From DATDAH01 sp963792205 (GTDB lineage Bacteria; Actinomycetota; Acidimicrobiia; Acidimicrobiales; DATDAH01), in assembly GCA_963792205.1 (NCBI GenBank), contig CAWBVI010000002.1:248001-312000 (forward strand): 64,000 nucleotides of DNA, in the 5' to 3' direction. Under the pieces are notes generated by a model. It was given only the letters and a program-made list of their open reading frames with translations, searched no databases and was not told the DNA's origin. The translations under genes were made by a program, and so were the position numbers. Shown here in pieces: positions 53,100 to 62,530 of the stretch. Position 1 is the first letter of the stretch. Every line of letters begins with the position of its first letter.

Positions 53100-53807
53100 G
53101 TGCGCAGCGGTCGGGTGGCGGTGTTCGCCTTGGTCATCGGGCTCGTCGGTGGCTACCAGGTCGGCGGGGCGGAGCCGGGCCAGACCCCGCCAGCACCCGT
53201 CGCGGCTTCACCGACCCGCCCCACCGTCGAGGCGCCGACGCGGGTCCTGCTCGTGGGCGACTCGATCCTGCGGCAGACCGGACCGGCCCTGGCCCGGCGC
53301 CTCGGCCGGGGGTTCACCGTCCGCAACGTGGCCGTGAACGGCTCGGGGCTGCTCACGCCGGCCCTCTTCGACTGGCCCGGCCGGCTGGCCCGCGAGCTGT
53401 CGGCGCCGGTCGACGTGGTGGTGTTCTCCTTCATCGGGAACTACACCGACGAACCCGACCGCCTGTGGGTCTCGGCCTCGGGCCAGCCCGTGACCTCGAT
53501 CGAGTCGGCGGCCTTCGCCCGGAAGTGGGGCCGCCAGACCGAGGCGGCAATGGCGGCGATCGGCGCCGTCGGGGCCGAGGCCGTCCTCGTGCTGCCGCCG
53601 CCCATGCCGGCGAAGAGCCTGCAGCGGGTCGTCGACGCGCTTCGTCGCGAGTACGCGCGGGTCGCCCGCGGCCGGCCTTTCATCCACCTCGCCGACGCGG
53701 CCGACCGGCTCGCCGGGCCCGGAACCCGATCCGTCGACGGTGTCCACCTCTCCGACCTCGGCGAGCGCATCCTCGCCGCCGAGATCGCCGCCACCCTGGG
53801 GGCCTGA
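53100..53807 (+). CDS. SGNH-family hydrolase, exported (paralogue 2)
   Basis: A 235-residue paralogue of the protein at 48997-49698. Signal/anchor MRSGRVAVFALVIGLVGGYQ, then RVLLVGDSILRQTGPALARR, NVAVNGSGLLTPALFDWPGR, FSFIGNYTDEPDRLW, LPPPMPAKSLQRVVDAL and SVDGVHLSDLGERILAAE. Catalytic Ser/Gly/Asn/Asp-His set is complete. Two copies 4 kb apart flank the Mo genes, suggesting local duplication. Confidence 0.82.
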   Translation: MRSGRVAVFALVIGLVGGYQVGGAEPGQTPPAPVAASPTRPTVEAPTRVLLVGDSILRQTGPALARRLGRGFTVRNVAVNGSGLLTPALFDWPGRLARELSAPVDVVVFSFIGNYTDEPDRLWVSASGQPVTSIESAAFARKWGRQTEAAMAAIGAVGAEAVLVLPPPMPAKSLQRVVDALRREYARVARGRPFIHLADAADRLAGPGTRSVDGVHLSDLGERILAAEIAATLGA

Positions 53808-53809
53808 GG

Positions 53810-56384
53810 TCAGGTGGGGGCGAGGGTGACCTCGACGGCGAAGGAGTCGTCTTCCTCGGTGGTGAGGCTGGCCGCCTTGCCGGCGTCGGCCACGTCGTCG
53901 GCGGCCAGGGCCAGGGCGGCGAGCCGCTCGGGGGTGTCCCGCACCAGCACGGAGGCCACGTCGGCCCGCAGGCTGGCGCCGGCCTCGGTCTTGGCCTTGC
54001 GGATCTCGGTCAGCACGGCGCTGGCCACGTCGATGACGACCGGGTCACCGCCACCGGCGTCCATCACGACGTCGGTGGGGTCGGGCCAGGCCGACCGGTG
54101 GACCGAGCCCTCGTGCCACCACGACCACGCCTCCTCGGTGGCGTAGGGCAGGACCGGGGCCAGCAGGCGCAGCAGCACCGACAGCGCCTCTTCCAGCGCG
54201 GCCCGGGCCGACGCCGAGGCGGCGTCGCCCTGGTTGCCGTAGGCCCGGCCCTTCACCAGCTCGACGTGGTCGTCGCAGAACCACCAGAAGAAGGCCTCGG
54301 TCCGCTCCAGCGCCCGGGCGTAGTCGTAGCCCTCGAACGCGGAGGTGGCCTGGTCGACCAGCGTGGCCAGTCGGGCGAGCATCGCCTGGTCGACGGGGTG
54401 GTCGACGACGGCGTCCTCGGGTGGCGGACCGTCGCCGAGGTTGAGGACGAAGCGGCTGACGTTCAGGATCTTGATGGCCAGTCGCCGGCCGACCTTCATC
54501 TGGCCCTCGTCGAAGGCCGTGTCGGTGCCGGGTCGCCCCTCGGCCGACCAGTAGCGGGCGGCGTCGGAGCCGAACTGCTCGAGTAGGGCCATCGGGGTGA
54601 CCACGTTGCCCTTGGACTTGGACATCTTCTTCCGGTCGGGATCGAGGATCCACCCGGAGATGGCGGCGTGGCGCCAGGGCGCGGTGTCCTCCTCGAAGTG
54701 GGCTCGCACCACCGTCGAGAACAGCCAGGTGCGGATGATGTCGTGGCCCTGCGGGCGCAGGTCCATGGGGAAGACCCGTTGCCAGAGGTCGTCATCGTCC
54801 ACCCAACCGCCGGCGATCTGCGGGGTGAGCGACGACGTCGCCCAGGTGTCCATGATGTCGGTCTCGCCGACGAAGCCGCCGGGCTGGCCCCGCTGAGCCT
54901 CGTCGAAGCCCGGCGCGGGGTCCGACGACGGGTCGACCGGCAGGTCGGCCTCGTCGGGTACCAGCACCTTGTCGTAGTCGACCTCGCCCTCGGCCGTGAC
55001 GCCGTACCAGACCGGGATGGGCACGCCGAAGTAGCGCTGGCGGCTGATGAGCCAGTCGCCGTTCAAGCCCTCGATCCAGTCCTCGTAGCGGGCCCGCATG
55101 TACCCGGGGTGCCAGTCGATCTCCCGGCCCTGCTCGATCAGCTGCTCCCGGAGGTCGGCCTCGCGGCCCCCGTTGCGGATGTACCACTGGCGGGAGGTGA
55201 CGATCTCGAGCGGCTTGTCGCCCTTGTCGTAGAACTTCACCGCATGGGTGATCTGGCGGGGCTCACCCCGCAGGGCGCCGGCCTCACCCAGGAGCTCGAC
55301 CATGCGCGCCTTGGCGCTGAAGATGGTCTTGCCGGCGAGCTCGGACCGGTAGAGGTCGGCGCCCTCGTCGGTGAACGACTCGGGAGGATCGGGCAGCAGC
55401 CGGCCGTTCCGGCCCACCACGGCGCGCACGGGTAGGTCCAGCTCGCGCCACCAGGTCACGTCGGTGACATCGCCGAACGTGCAGATCATGGCGATCCCGG
55501 TGCCCTTCTCGGGGTCGGCGAGGCGGTGGGCCTTGACCGGGATGGGCACGCCGAACACCGGGGTCCGCACCTCCGACTCGAACAGGGCCTGGTAGCGGGC
55601 GTCGTCCGGGTGAGCGACGAGGGCCACGCAGGCCGGCACCAGCTCGGGCCGCGTCGTGTCGATGACGATCGGGTCGCCGTCGTCGCGAGGGAAGGCGATC
55701 TGATGGTAGGTCCCGGCGTGCTCCCGGTCCTCGAGCTCGGCCTGCGAGACAGCCATCTCGAAGCCGACGTCCCAGAGGGTCGGGGCCTCGGCCTGGTAGG
55801 CCTCGCCCCGGGCCAGGTTCCGCAGGAACATGCGCTGGCTGGCCCGCCGGCTCCTGTCGTTGATGGTCTCGTAGGTCAGGGTCCAGTCGACCGACAGCCC
55901 GAGGTGGCGCCAGAGCGTCTCGAAGGCCTGCTCGTCCTCCGCGGTGAGCCCGAAGCACAGCTCGATGAAGTTCTGCCGTGAGCACCGGACGAGGTCGTCC
56001 CGCCGGTTGGACTTGGGCGGCTCGGCCGGGGGCTGGAAATCGGCGTCGTAGGGGAGGGAAGCGTCGCAGCGGACGCCGTAGAAGTTCTCCACCCGCCGCT
56101 CGGTGGGCACGCCGTTGTCGTCCCAGCCCATGGGGTAGAAGACCTCGCGGCCCCGCATGCGTTGGTAGCGGGCGATGGTGTCGGTGTGGGTGAACGAGAA
56201 CACGTGGCCCACGTGCAGTGACCCGCTGACCGTCGGCGGGGGGGTGTCGATCGAGTAGATCTCGGCCCGGGTCTTCGGACCGGTCGAAGCGGTAGGTGCC
56301 GTCCCGCTCCCAGGCCTCGCCCCAGCGCGCCTCGAGACCGTCGAGCGAGGGCTTGTCGGGGACGTGACGGGGGACGGCGCTCAT
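53810..56384 (-). pseudogene. valS: Valyl-tRNA synthetase with a single +1 frameshift
   Basis: Charges tRNA-Val. The HIGH motif is in PPPTVSGSLHVGHVFSFTH and the KMSKS motif in RKKMSKSKGNVVTP; a CP1 editing domain lies between, then the anticodon-binding half. From ATG 56384 (MSAVPRHVPDKPSLDGLEAR) the frame runs to TYRFDR and breaks near 56278-56284; the other frame reads on from KTRAEIYSID to 53810. Span is 3n+1. As valS is normally essential and single, a base error is the best explanation. Converges on the SGNH gene with 2 bases between. Confidence 0.9.
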
Positions 56385-56405
56385 GGTCCGTCCCAAGCTA
56401 CCGGT

Positions 56406-56441
56406 GGGCGTCACCGTCCTCGAAAGAGAACGGTGACGCCC
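56406..56441. promoter_or_regulatory. 12-bp perfect inverted repeat upstream of valS
   Basis: Arms GGGCGTCACCGT and ACGGTGACGCCC with a 12-base spacer (CCTCGAAAGAGA), 22 bases before the valS start and about 94 before cysS. In the valS leader it would fold as a strong hairpin; alternatively it is a dyad operator for the divergent pair. Confidence 0.5.
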
Positions 56442-56522
56442 CGAGGTCGCCAGAGTGTGTCGGGTCGCCGAGCGCGGCAAGCGCGTCTCGCGAAAGGCCG
56501 GGAGGCGGACGGGCCCGGTCGG

Positions 56523-56528
56523 TACGGT
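56523..56528 (+). promoter_or_regulatory. Candidate leaderless -10 box (TACGGT)
   Basis: TCGGTACGGTCGCGG precedes the cysS GTG with 6 bases between box and start, the same 15 bases as before arfB. Confidence 0.45.
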
Positions 56529-56534
56529 CGCGGC

Positions 56535-57887
56535 GTGCTCAGCCTGTTCGACACCGCCCGGGGCCAGGTGCGCCCCGTCGAGTTCCGGGAACCCGGTAGG
56601 GCGACGATGTACGTCTGCGGGCCGACCGTCTACGGGCCGCCGCACCTGGGCCACGGGCGCTTCAGCCTCGTGTTCGACGTGCTGCGCCGGTACCTCGAGT
56701 GGTCCGGGATCGACGTCACCTACGTGTCCAACGTGACCGACATCGACGACCAGATCATCAACAAGGGCGCCGCCGAGGACCGCGATCCGGCCGAAGTGGC
56801 GATCGAGTTCGAGGCGAGGTGGTACGAGGGCATGGACCTCATCGGCGTGAAGCGTCCGACCCATGACCCGCACGCCACCGCCTACGTCGACCAGATGGTG
56901 CAGCTCATCGCCGACCTGGTGGCCGCCGACCGGGCCTACGAGACGAGCGACGGCGTGTACCTCGCCACCGAGGGCATCGAGGGCTACGGCACGCTGGCCC
57001 GCCAGCCGCTCGACTCCCTGCGTTCCGGGGCCCGGGTCGACGTCAACGAGGAGAAGCGCTCGCCCCTCGACTTCGTCCTCTGGAAGAAGGCCAAGCCGGG
57101 CGAGCCGACCTGGGAGTCGCCGTGGGGCCCCGGCCGGCCCGGCTGGCACACCGAGTGCGTCGTCATGTCGCTCGAGCTGTTGGGCGAGGGCTTCGACATC
57201 CACGGCGGCGGCCAGGACCTGGCCTTCCCGCACCACGAGAACGAGTGGGCCCAGGCCAAGGCGCTCGGCCGGGACTTCGCCCGGCACTGGGTCCACAACG
57301 GCTTCGTCGAGGTGGCGGGGGAGAAGATGTCCAAGTCGCTCGGCAACTACAGCGACCTGCTCGACCTCGCCACCTCGGCCGACCCGAGGGCCTACCGCCT
57401 CCTCGTGCTCCAGGCCCACTACCGCTCGCCCGTGGAGGTCAACCCGGTCACCGCCGAGGCGGCATCCACCGCCCTGGCCCGCCTGGACGCGCTCGAGCGC
57501 CGGATGATCGGGATCGCTCCGGTGGCCCCCGACGACGAGGCGCTCGACCGGTTCCGGGCCGCCATGGACGACGACCTCGACACCCCCGCGGTCACGGCCC
57601 AGCTCTTCGGGCTGGTCACGGCGGCGAACACCGCCCTGGACGGCGGCGACGAGGCGACGGCGGCCACGGCGTGGGCCACCATCGTCGAGATCGCCCGGGC
57701 GGTCGGCATCGAGATCGGACGCCCGGAGGCCGAGGTCCCCGCCGCGGTCACGGCGATGGCGGCCGAGCGCGACGAGGCTCGGGTGGCGAAGGACTGGTCG
57801 CGGGCCGACGAGCTCCGGGACGCCATCCGGGCCGCGGGCTACGACGTCGAGGACGCCCCCGGGGGGACGAGGGTCCACCCGGCTTGA
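56535..57887 (+). CDS. cysS: Cysteinyl-tRNA synthetase
   Basis: A 450-residue class I synthetase. Zinc cysteine MYVCGPTVYG, HIGH-like PHLGHGRFSLVFDVLRRYLE, EWSGIDVTYVSNVTDIDDQI, zinc ligands in HTECVVMSLELLG and FPHHENEWAQ, and KMSKS in AGEKMSKSLGN. C-terminal helical domain intact. GTG 56535 suits the -10 box. Full length. Confidence 0.96.
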   Translation: MLSLFDTARGQVRPVEFREPGRATMYVCGPTVYGPPHLGHGRFSLVFDVLRRYLEWSGIDVTYVSNVTDIDDQIINKGAAEDRDPAEVAIEFEARWYEGMDLIGVKRPTHDPHATAYVDQMVQLIADLVAADRAYETSDGVYLATEGIEGYGTLARQPLDSLRSGARVDVNEEKRSPLDFVLWKKAKPGEPTWESPWGPGRPGWHTECVVMSLELLGEGFDIHGGGQDLAFPHHENEWAQAKALGRDFARHWVHNGFVEVAGEKMSKSLGNYSDLLDLATSADPRAYRLLVLQAHYRSPVEVNPVTAEAASTALARLDALERRMIGIAPVAPDDEALDRFRAAMDDDLDTPAVTAQLFGLVTAANTALDGGDEATAATAWATIVEIARAVGIEIGRPEAEVPAAVTAMAAERDEARVAKDWSRADELRDAIRAAGYDVEDAPGGTRVHPA

Positions 57888-57917
57888 GGCCGCCTGAAGG
57901 CGGCCGACAGGTAGCTC

Positions 57918-58718
57918 GTGTTGGGTGGTTACCGCGCGCAGGTGGGCATGGCCTTCGAGGCCATCGCCGAGGGCCTCGCGCCGTACGTCGACGCCCGCAT
58001 GGCCGCCCACCTCGAGGGGGACGACTGGATCCTGGTGGCGTCCACGAAGCTGGGGAAGCGGCCCGACATCGCGGTCTCGCTGACCGACCCCCAGTTCCAG
58101 CTCGAGGTGATCACCCGCTTCTGGGGCCCGGTGTTCGCCGCCGACCTCGATCCCGCCCTCCGCGACGTCGTGAAGGAGCTGCTGACCGCCCGGAACAACT
58201 GGGCCCACATGAGCGAGACCCAGCCCATGGACCTGCCCTACGCCGAGCGGGTCCACGAGCTGGCCCGCGAGCTGCTCGAGGGCGTGCGCTCGCCGGTCGC
58301 CACCGAGGTCGACGACCTGCTCGACCGCCTGCGCTGGGACTCGGTCCAAGCGGTGGCGGCCGCCGAGAACGTCGACGACCAGACCGCGCTGATGATGCGC
58401 CTGGGGGAGCTGGAGTCCGACCGGGCCGAGCTCACCCGCCAGCTCGATGCGGCCCGCGAGACCGCGGCCAGCCAGAGCGGCCGGACCCGGGCCGTCGCCC
58501 GCCAGCTCGCCGACCTCCAGACCCAGTACGCCGCCGTCGCCGGGCTGAAGGAGCGCTACGAGCGCATCGAGGCCCAGCTCGCGGCCCACGCCGGCACGGG
58601 CGACCCCGAACGGGTCGTCGCCCAGCTGGAGCACGCCCGCAAGGCGGCCGTGGCCCTCAAGGTCGAGTCGGCCAGCCTGCGGAACCAGCTCAGCGACGCC
58701 CGGGCCAAGCTCGGCTGA
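57918..58718 (+). CDS. Swt1-like HEPN domain protein with coiled coil
   Basis: A 266-residue protein. Residues 1-115 resemble the Swt1-type HEPN domain, with LLTARNNWAHMSETQPM giving an R-x4-H motif (RNNWAH) seen in HEPN ribonucleases. Residues 150-266 form a long coiled coil (LGELESDRAELTRQLDAARE, LKERYERIEAQLAAH, KVESASLRNQLSDAR). It could be an RNA-cleaving or RNA-binding factor; no defence partner is next to it. Follows cysS by 30 bases. Confidence 0.7.
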   Translation: MLGGYRAQVGMAFEAIAEGLAPYVDARMAAHLEGDDWILVASTKLGKRPDIAVSLTDPQFQLEVITRFWGPVFAADLDPALRDVVKELLTARNNWAHMSETQPMDLPYAERVHELARELLEGVRSPVATEVDDLLDRLRWDSVQAVAAAENVDDQTALMMRLGELESDRAELTRQLDAARETAASQSGRTRAVARQLADLQTQYAAVAGLKERYERIEAQLAAHAGTGDPERVVAQLEHARKAAVALKVESASLRNQLSDARAKLG

Positions 58719-58722
58719 TCCC

Positions 58723-58818
58723 GTGGGCACCGAGGTCGGCCAGCGGGTGATCTGGCTCATGGCCGCGCTCCTCGTGACCCTGTCCATGGTCATGGTCATG
58801 GTCACCACCTGGCTCTGA
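58723..58818 (+). CDS. Small single-span membrane protein (31 aa)
   Basis: GTG 58723 opens VGTEVGQRVIWLMAALLVTL followed by SMVMVMVTTWL: almost one pure hydrophobic helix, four bases after the HEPN stop. Too short for most gene finders. Coding is plausible from position and hydrophobic coherence. Confidence 0.45.
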   Translation: MGTEVGQRVIWLMAALLVTLSMVMVMVTTWL

Positions 58819-58858
58819 CGGTTCTGAGACGTCCGTCACGGGGAAGGTGGTGCTCGTT

Positions 58859-58874
58859 GTTACCCGCTGGTAAC
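58859..58874. promoter_or_regulatory. Perfect inverted repeat GTTACC-N4-GGTAAC
   Basis: GTTACCCGCTGGTAAC lies 35 bases before the acyl-CoA dehydrogenase ATG and overlaps the likely -10 (TAACTT, 58871-58876). Suits a TetR- or GntR-type repressor of a fatty acid gene; the regulator is not in the window. Confidence 0.55.
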
Positions 58875-58908
58875 TTAGGGCCGTCCCCCTCTCCCCCCGA
58901 GGTGCGCC

Positions 58909-60123
58909 ATGAGTGACTTCTCCCTCGACCTGAACGAGGATCAGCTCCAGCTCCAGAAGTGGGTCCACGACTTCGCCGAGAACGTCGTCCGGCCGGCTGC
59001 GGCCGAGTACGACAAGAAGGAGGAGACCCCCTGGCCCGTGATCGAGGAGGCGGCCAAGAACGGCCTCTACTCCTTCGACTTCTTCGCCAACGCCTTCGCC
59101 GACGAGACCGGCCTCACCATCCCGATCGTGATGGAGGAGCTGTTCTGGGGTGACGCCGGCATCGGCCTCTCCATCGTGGGCAGCGTCCTCGGTGTGGCCG
59201 GGATCATGGCCAACGGCACGCCCGAGCAGATCGGCGAGTGGGTCCCGCAGTGCTTCGGCACCCCCGAGAAGGTGACCCTCGGCGCCTTCTGCGTGTCCGA
59301 GCCCGACGCCGGCTCCGATGTCTCGTCGCTGCGGACCAAGGCCGTCTACGACGAGGCCAAGGACGAGTGGGTCATCAACGGCACCAAGACCTGGATCACC
59401 AACGGCGGCATCGCCGACATCCACGTCGTCGTCGCCACCGTCGACCCCGACCTGGGGTCGCGCGGCCAGGCCAGCTTCATCGTCCCGCCCGGGACGCCGG
59501 GCCTGTCCCAGGGCACCAAGTTCTCCAAGATGGGCATCCGGGCCAGCCACACCGCCGAGGTCGTGTTCGACGACGTGCGGGTGCCCGGCTCGCTGCTGCT
59601 CGGGGGCAAGGAGCGCCTCGACGAGCGCATGGCCAACGCCCGGGAGGGCAAGAAGAGCGGCGGCCAGGCGGCCATGGCCACCTTCGAGGCCACCCGCCCC
59701 TCCGTGGGCGCGCAGGCGGTGGGCATCGCCCGGGCCGCCTACGAGTACTCCCTCGAGTACGCCAAGGAGCGCAGGCAGTTCGGCAAGGCGATCATCGAGA
59801 ACCAGTCGATCGCCTTCCTGCTGGCCGACATGAAGACCGAGATCGATGCCGCCCGCCTGCTGGTCTGGCGGGCCGCCTGGATGGGCCGCACCGGCAAGAC
59901 CTTCGAGGCCGCCGAGGGCTCGATGTCCAAGCTGAAGGCCGGCCGCACCGCGGTCTGGGTCACCGAGCGGGCCATCCAGATCCTGGGCGGCGCCGGCTAC
60001 GTCGACGAGCACCCGGTCGAGCGCTGGCACCGCGACTCCAAGATCTACGACATCTTCGAGGGCACCGAGCAGATCCAGCTGCTGGTCATCAGCCGGGCCA
60101 TCTCCGGCATGCGCATCGAGTAG
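58909..60123 (+). CDS. Acyl-CoA dehydrogenase
   Basis: A 404-residue FAD enzyme catalysing the first step of beta-oxidation. LGAFCVSEPDAGSDVSSLRT and WVINGTKTWITNGGIADIHV are the FAD/substrate loops; C-terminal catalytic Glu in YDIFEGTEQIQLLVISRAIS. All helices and strands in place. GAGGTG ribosome site upstream of ATG 58909. Chain length specificity cannot be read. Confidence 0.93.
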   Translation: MSDFSLDLNEDQLQLQKWVHDFAENVVRPAAAEYDKKEETPWPVIEEAAKNGLYSFDFFANAFADETGLTIPIVMEELFWGDAGIGLSIVGSVLGVAGIMANGTPEQIGEWVPQCFGTPEKVTLGAFCVSEPDAGSDVSSLRTKAVYDEAKDEWVINGTKTWITNGGIADIHVVVATVDPDLGSRGQASFIVPPGTPGLSQGTKFSKMGIRASHTAEVVFDDVRVPGSLLLGGKERLDERMANAREGKKSGGQAAMATFEATRPSVGAQAVGIARAAYEYSLEYAKERRQFGKAIIENQSIAFLLADMKTEIDAARLLVWRAAWMGRTGKTFEAAEGSMSKLKAGRTAVWVTERAIQILGGAGYVDEHPVERWHRDSKIYDIFEGTEQIQLLVISRAISGMRIE

Positions 60124-60208
60124 CCGGATCCCTGACTGGTCGGGTTCGAGACGCGCAGGGCAGCGCCGTGATGACCTGAGTCCGCGGCAACGGACTGTTC
60201 AGCCGCCA

Positions 60209-60224
60209 GCCTGAACGTTCAGGC
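60209..60224. promoter_or_regulatory. Perfect 16-bp palindrome GCCTGAACGTTCAGGC
   Basis: Symmetric dyad upstream of the damaged binding-protein gene, 27 bases before its -10 box. It resembles a TetR/GntR-type operator. Partial repeats (CTGTTCAGCC) precede it. Confidence 0.5.
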
Positions 60225-60250
60225 ACGGCACTGCGACCGGCAGGGGGTGC

Positions 60251-60256
60251 TAGGAT
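60251..60256 (+). promoter_or_regulatory. Candidate leaderless -10 box (TAGGAT)
   Basis: Ends 8 bases before GTG 60265, the probable start of the binding-protein gene. Confidence 0.4.
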
Positions 60257-60264
60257 GCCCGGCC

Positions 60265-61585
60265 GTGCGAATCTCTCAGAATGTCGGCGGGCGGCCGCGT
60301 CGTCGCGTCGCCTCGCCGCCTCGTGCCTGCACCGACGGCTCCAGCCCTACGGCGGAGGACGAGGCGCCGACGACGTCGGGAGCGACCGCGGAGCCGAGCC
60401 AGGGGGCGACCGACACCGAGGGTCGCGGTCGGCGTGGCCTGGATCGACGCCCAGGAGATCCTCGACCAGTTCGGCGTCGACATCGGCGTATACCCGGTGG
60501 AGGACCTGTTCCAGGCAATGGCCGAGGGGGTCAACGCCCGGGGCGGGGTGGCCGACCGCGACCTCCGGGTCGTGGCCAGCACGTTCATCCCCACCCAGAC
60601 CGAGGAGATCGACCGGGTCTGCAGCGAGCTGCTGCAGGACGAAGAGGAGGTCGTTTGTGGATCGCGGGGCACGAGCGAGTACGCACCGCCGACCTGGCGG
60701 AGCCGTCTGCGATCCGCGTCACCGAGCTCCACGGCCAGCTGCGGTACGTCGGGAGGCAGTTCGGGGAACTGACCAACGATCGGCAGGACGCGGTCAACTC
60801 GAGGGTCGGTTCTTCGCGACAGCATCGAGATCGCCACCTTCGCACCTGAGCGCGCTCGGCATCGTGGCGGATGGCGACGCCGCGTGTTCACCGACGTGCC
60901 GCGAGGCGTTCCGCATCTACTCGGACCTGTGCTCGGCGGTGAACGACCTCGGCGGCAGCCGCCGGGCCTCGGCGACGGCGATCCGATCCAGTTCTCGGAG
61001 GACGCCGGGATCTCGGTGGTGTCCCAGGTCGAGGGGCCGAACGCCTGAGCGGGACGACTCGGTGGTCCCACCGCGGCACGTGATGGCCGCGGTCGATACG
61101 AACTGGCGCGTCGAACGCGGCAACGATGCGGGCCGGTCACCGTCGACAGGCCGTCAACGCGCGACCTCGATCGCCTGACCCGGCATGAACGAGTACGCGA
61201 CCGTCGCCGTTCACCCTGCGGCGGCGTCGAGCGGACGACGGCGGGAGTCGACGTGGCGCTACGGATCGACGGCCAGCTACCAGCTTGCGGCGGACGGACG
61301 ACGCCGAGGCCGAGGCGGGCTGGAGCGCGCGATCGAGGTGTCGTCGATCGCCCACACGGCCCGAGACGCTCGCGGGCGGTGACGAGGGGATCTCGTCGTC
61401 CAGATCTGCAAGACCGGTCGGCTCATCGACTCGACGACCCTCCGCGGGCCAGTTCGAGGCCCGAACGCCCAGCTGAGCTCGGCGACGACGATCGTCGCTC
61501 ACCAAGTGGCGATCGCAGGCGTGCTCGCACGTTCGAGGGCGGCCGCACCCTCGAGGATCCTCGAGCGCAGGCCGGTCGAGCTGGC
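60265..61585 (+). pseudogene. ABC transporter substrate-binding protein (branched-chain amino acid type), indel-riddled
   Basis: The signal region is unclear. Across at least three frames, fragments line up in the order expected for a branched-chain amino-acid binding protein: WIDAQEILDQFGVDIGVYPV, EGVNARGGVADRDLRVVAS, TELHGQLRYVGRQFGELTND, SIEIATF, EAFRIYSDLCSAVNDLGG, GISVVSQVEGPNA, MAAVDTNWRVE, DVALRID. Indels every 30-100 bases break the frame, yet amino-acid content stays coding-like. Either a low-quality sequence stretch or a true pseudogene. 3-prime limit approximate. Confidence 0.6.
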
Positions 61586-61589
61586 ACGA

Positions 61590-62098
61590 CGGTCGGCTAC
61601 TTCGTCGTCGAGGGCATCAGCTACGACCCGCTGTCGACCGACACGAGCGGCTTGGGCATCATCGACCTCACGGAGAGCGCGCCGCTCGGCCTCTTCCAGA
61701 CCGACAATCGACTTCGAGCGGCCGGACATCGACGATTCGCCGACGATGTACGACCCCGGCGAACCTGTCGCCCGGCGCTGGGTGCGACACCGGCGACTCT
61801 CCGACGTCTTCCCGCTGTCGCTGCTGCCTGACGTGATGGCAGGCGAGTCGAGAACCTGCTGGTCATCAGCCAGGAGTCCGGCGGATCGTCAACGTCGGTC
61901 GCGACGGCGCCATCGCCAACCAGCTGGACATCGTCGACGGCGGCGCCCCGCTCGCGGTCCAGGCGCAGACGATGAGGGCGTCACCGTCGACCGCGACGCG
62001 TCATGTACACGACCTCGGAGGGCTGTGGCGGCGACTCGACGCAGCCCCAGCTGCTCGTGTGGTCGCCCGACGATCACCAGCTGACCGGGATGTCGTAG
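61590..62098 (+). pseudogene. Fragments of an SdiA-regulated-like beta-propeller protein
   Basis: Frames broken by indels, but order is preserved: GYFVVEGISYDPLSTDTSGL, IDLTESAPLGLFQT, DVFPLSLLPDVMAGES, NLLVISQES, IVNVGRDGAIANQLDIVDGG, GVTVDRD, MYTTSEGCGGDSTQPQLLVW, ending LTGMS-stop at 62096-62098. This resembles secreted SdiA-regulated/phytase-like propellers. The junction with the preceding fragment is unclear and the two could be parts of one gene. Confidence 0.5.
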
Positions 62099-62530
62099 GG
62101 AGGCGGCGCTGGGCACGACGCCTATACGGCGCACTGCTTCGGCTGACCAATTCCGGCGGCATCGACGCTTGGCCGACGGTGAGCGAGGTGCGAGGACGCT
62201 TGAACGCCGCAGCCAGCGCGGCGGTCCTGACGGCGTGCGAGCTGGCGCCGGGCGAGTCGGCGGTCTTCTTCGAGAAGGGCGCCGCGGCCGACGCCGCGAC
62301 CGTGGCGAGCGCTTGCGAGCAGGCGGGTTCGGCGCAGGCGGGGCGCCGGACGGCTTCGAGATCGGCTTCTACATCGGGTCGGGCCGCGGCTGTCCGGCGG
62401 CGATGACGCGGCGAACATCGTCGCCGCCGACGGCACGCAGCGGTACCGGCGTCTCATTCGGTGCCGCACGAACATCGTCACGATCGACGGCATCCCGACT
62501 CGGTGGACGCGGCCACGGTGTCCATGAGCA
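62099..62530. other. Unassigned coding-like stretch
   Basis: Plus-strand frame 62180-62320 reads LNAAASAAVLTACELAPGES and AVFFEKGAAADAATVASACE; another frame continues DGFEIGFYIGSG. Neither strand gives a continuous ORF. Part of the same damaged region; no family recognised. Confidence 0.3.

Noticed and set aside
56385..56534. T-box riboswitch for valS
   Set aside because: No TGGNACC antiterminator bulge and no stem I hallmarks; only the simple 12-bp dyad.
55284..58808. 1174-codon minus-strand open frame
   Set aside because: It is antisense to cysS and the HEPN gene in a high-GC sequence; only its valS N-terminal part is real. Composition is Arg/Gly/Val-rich with no domains.
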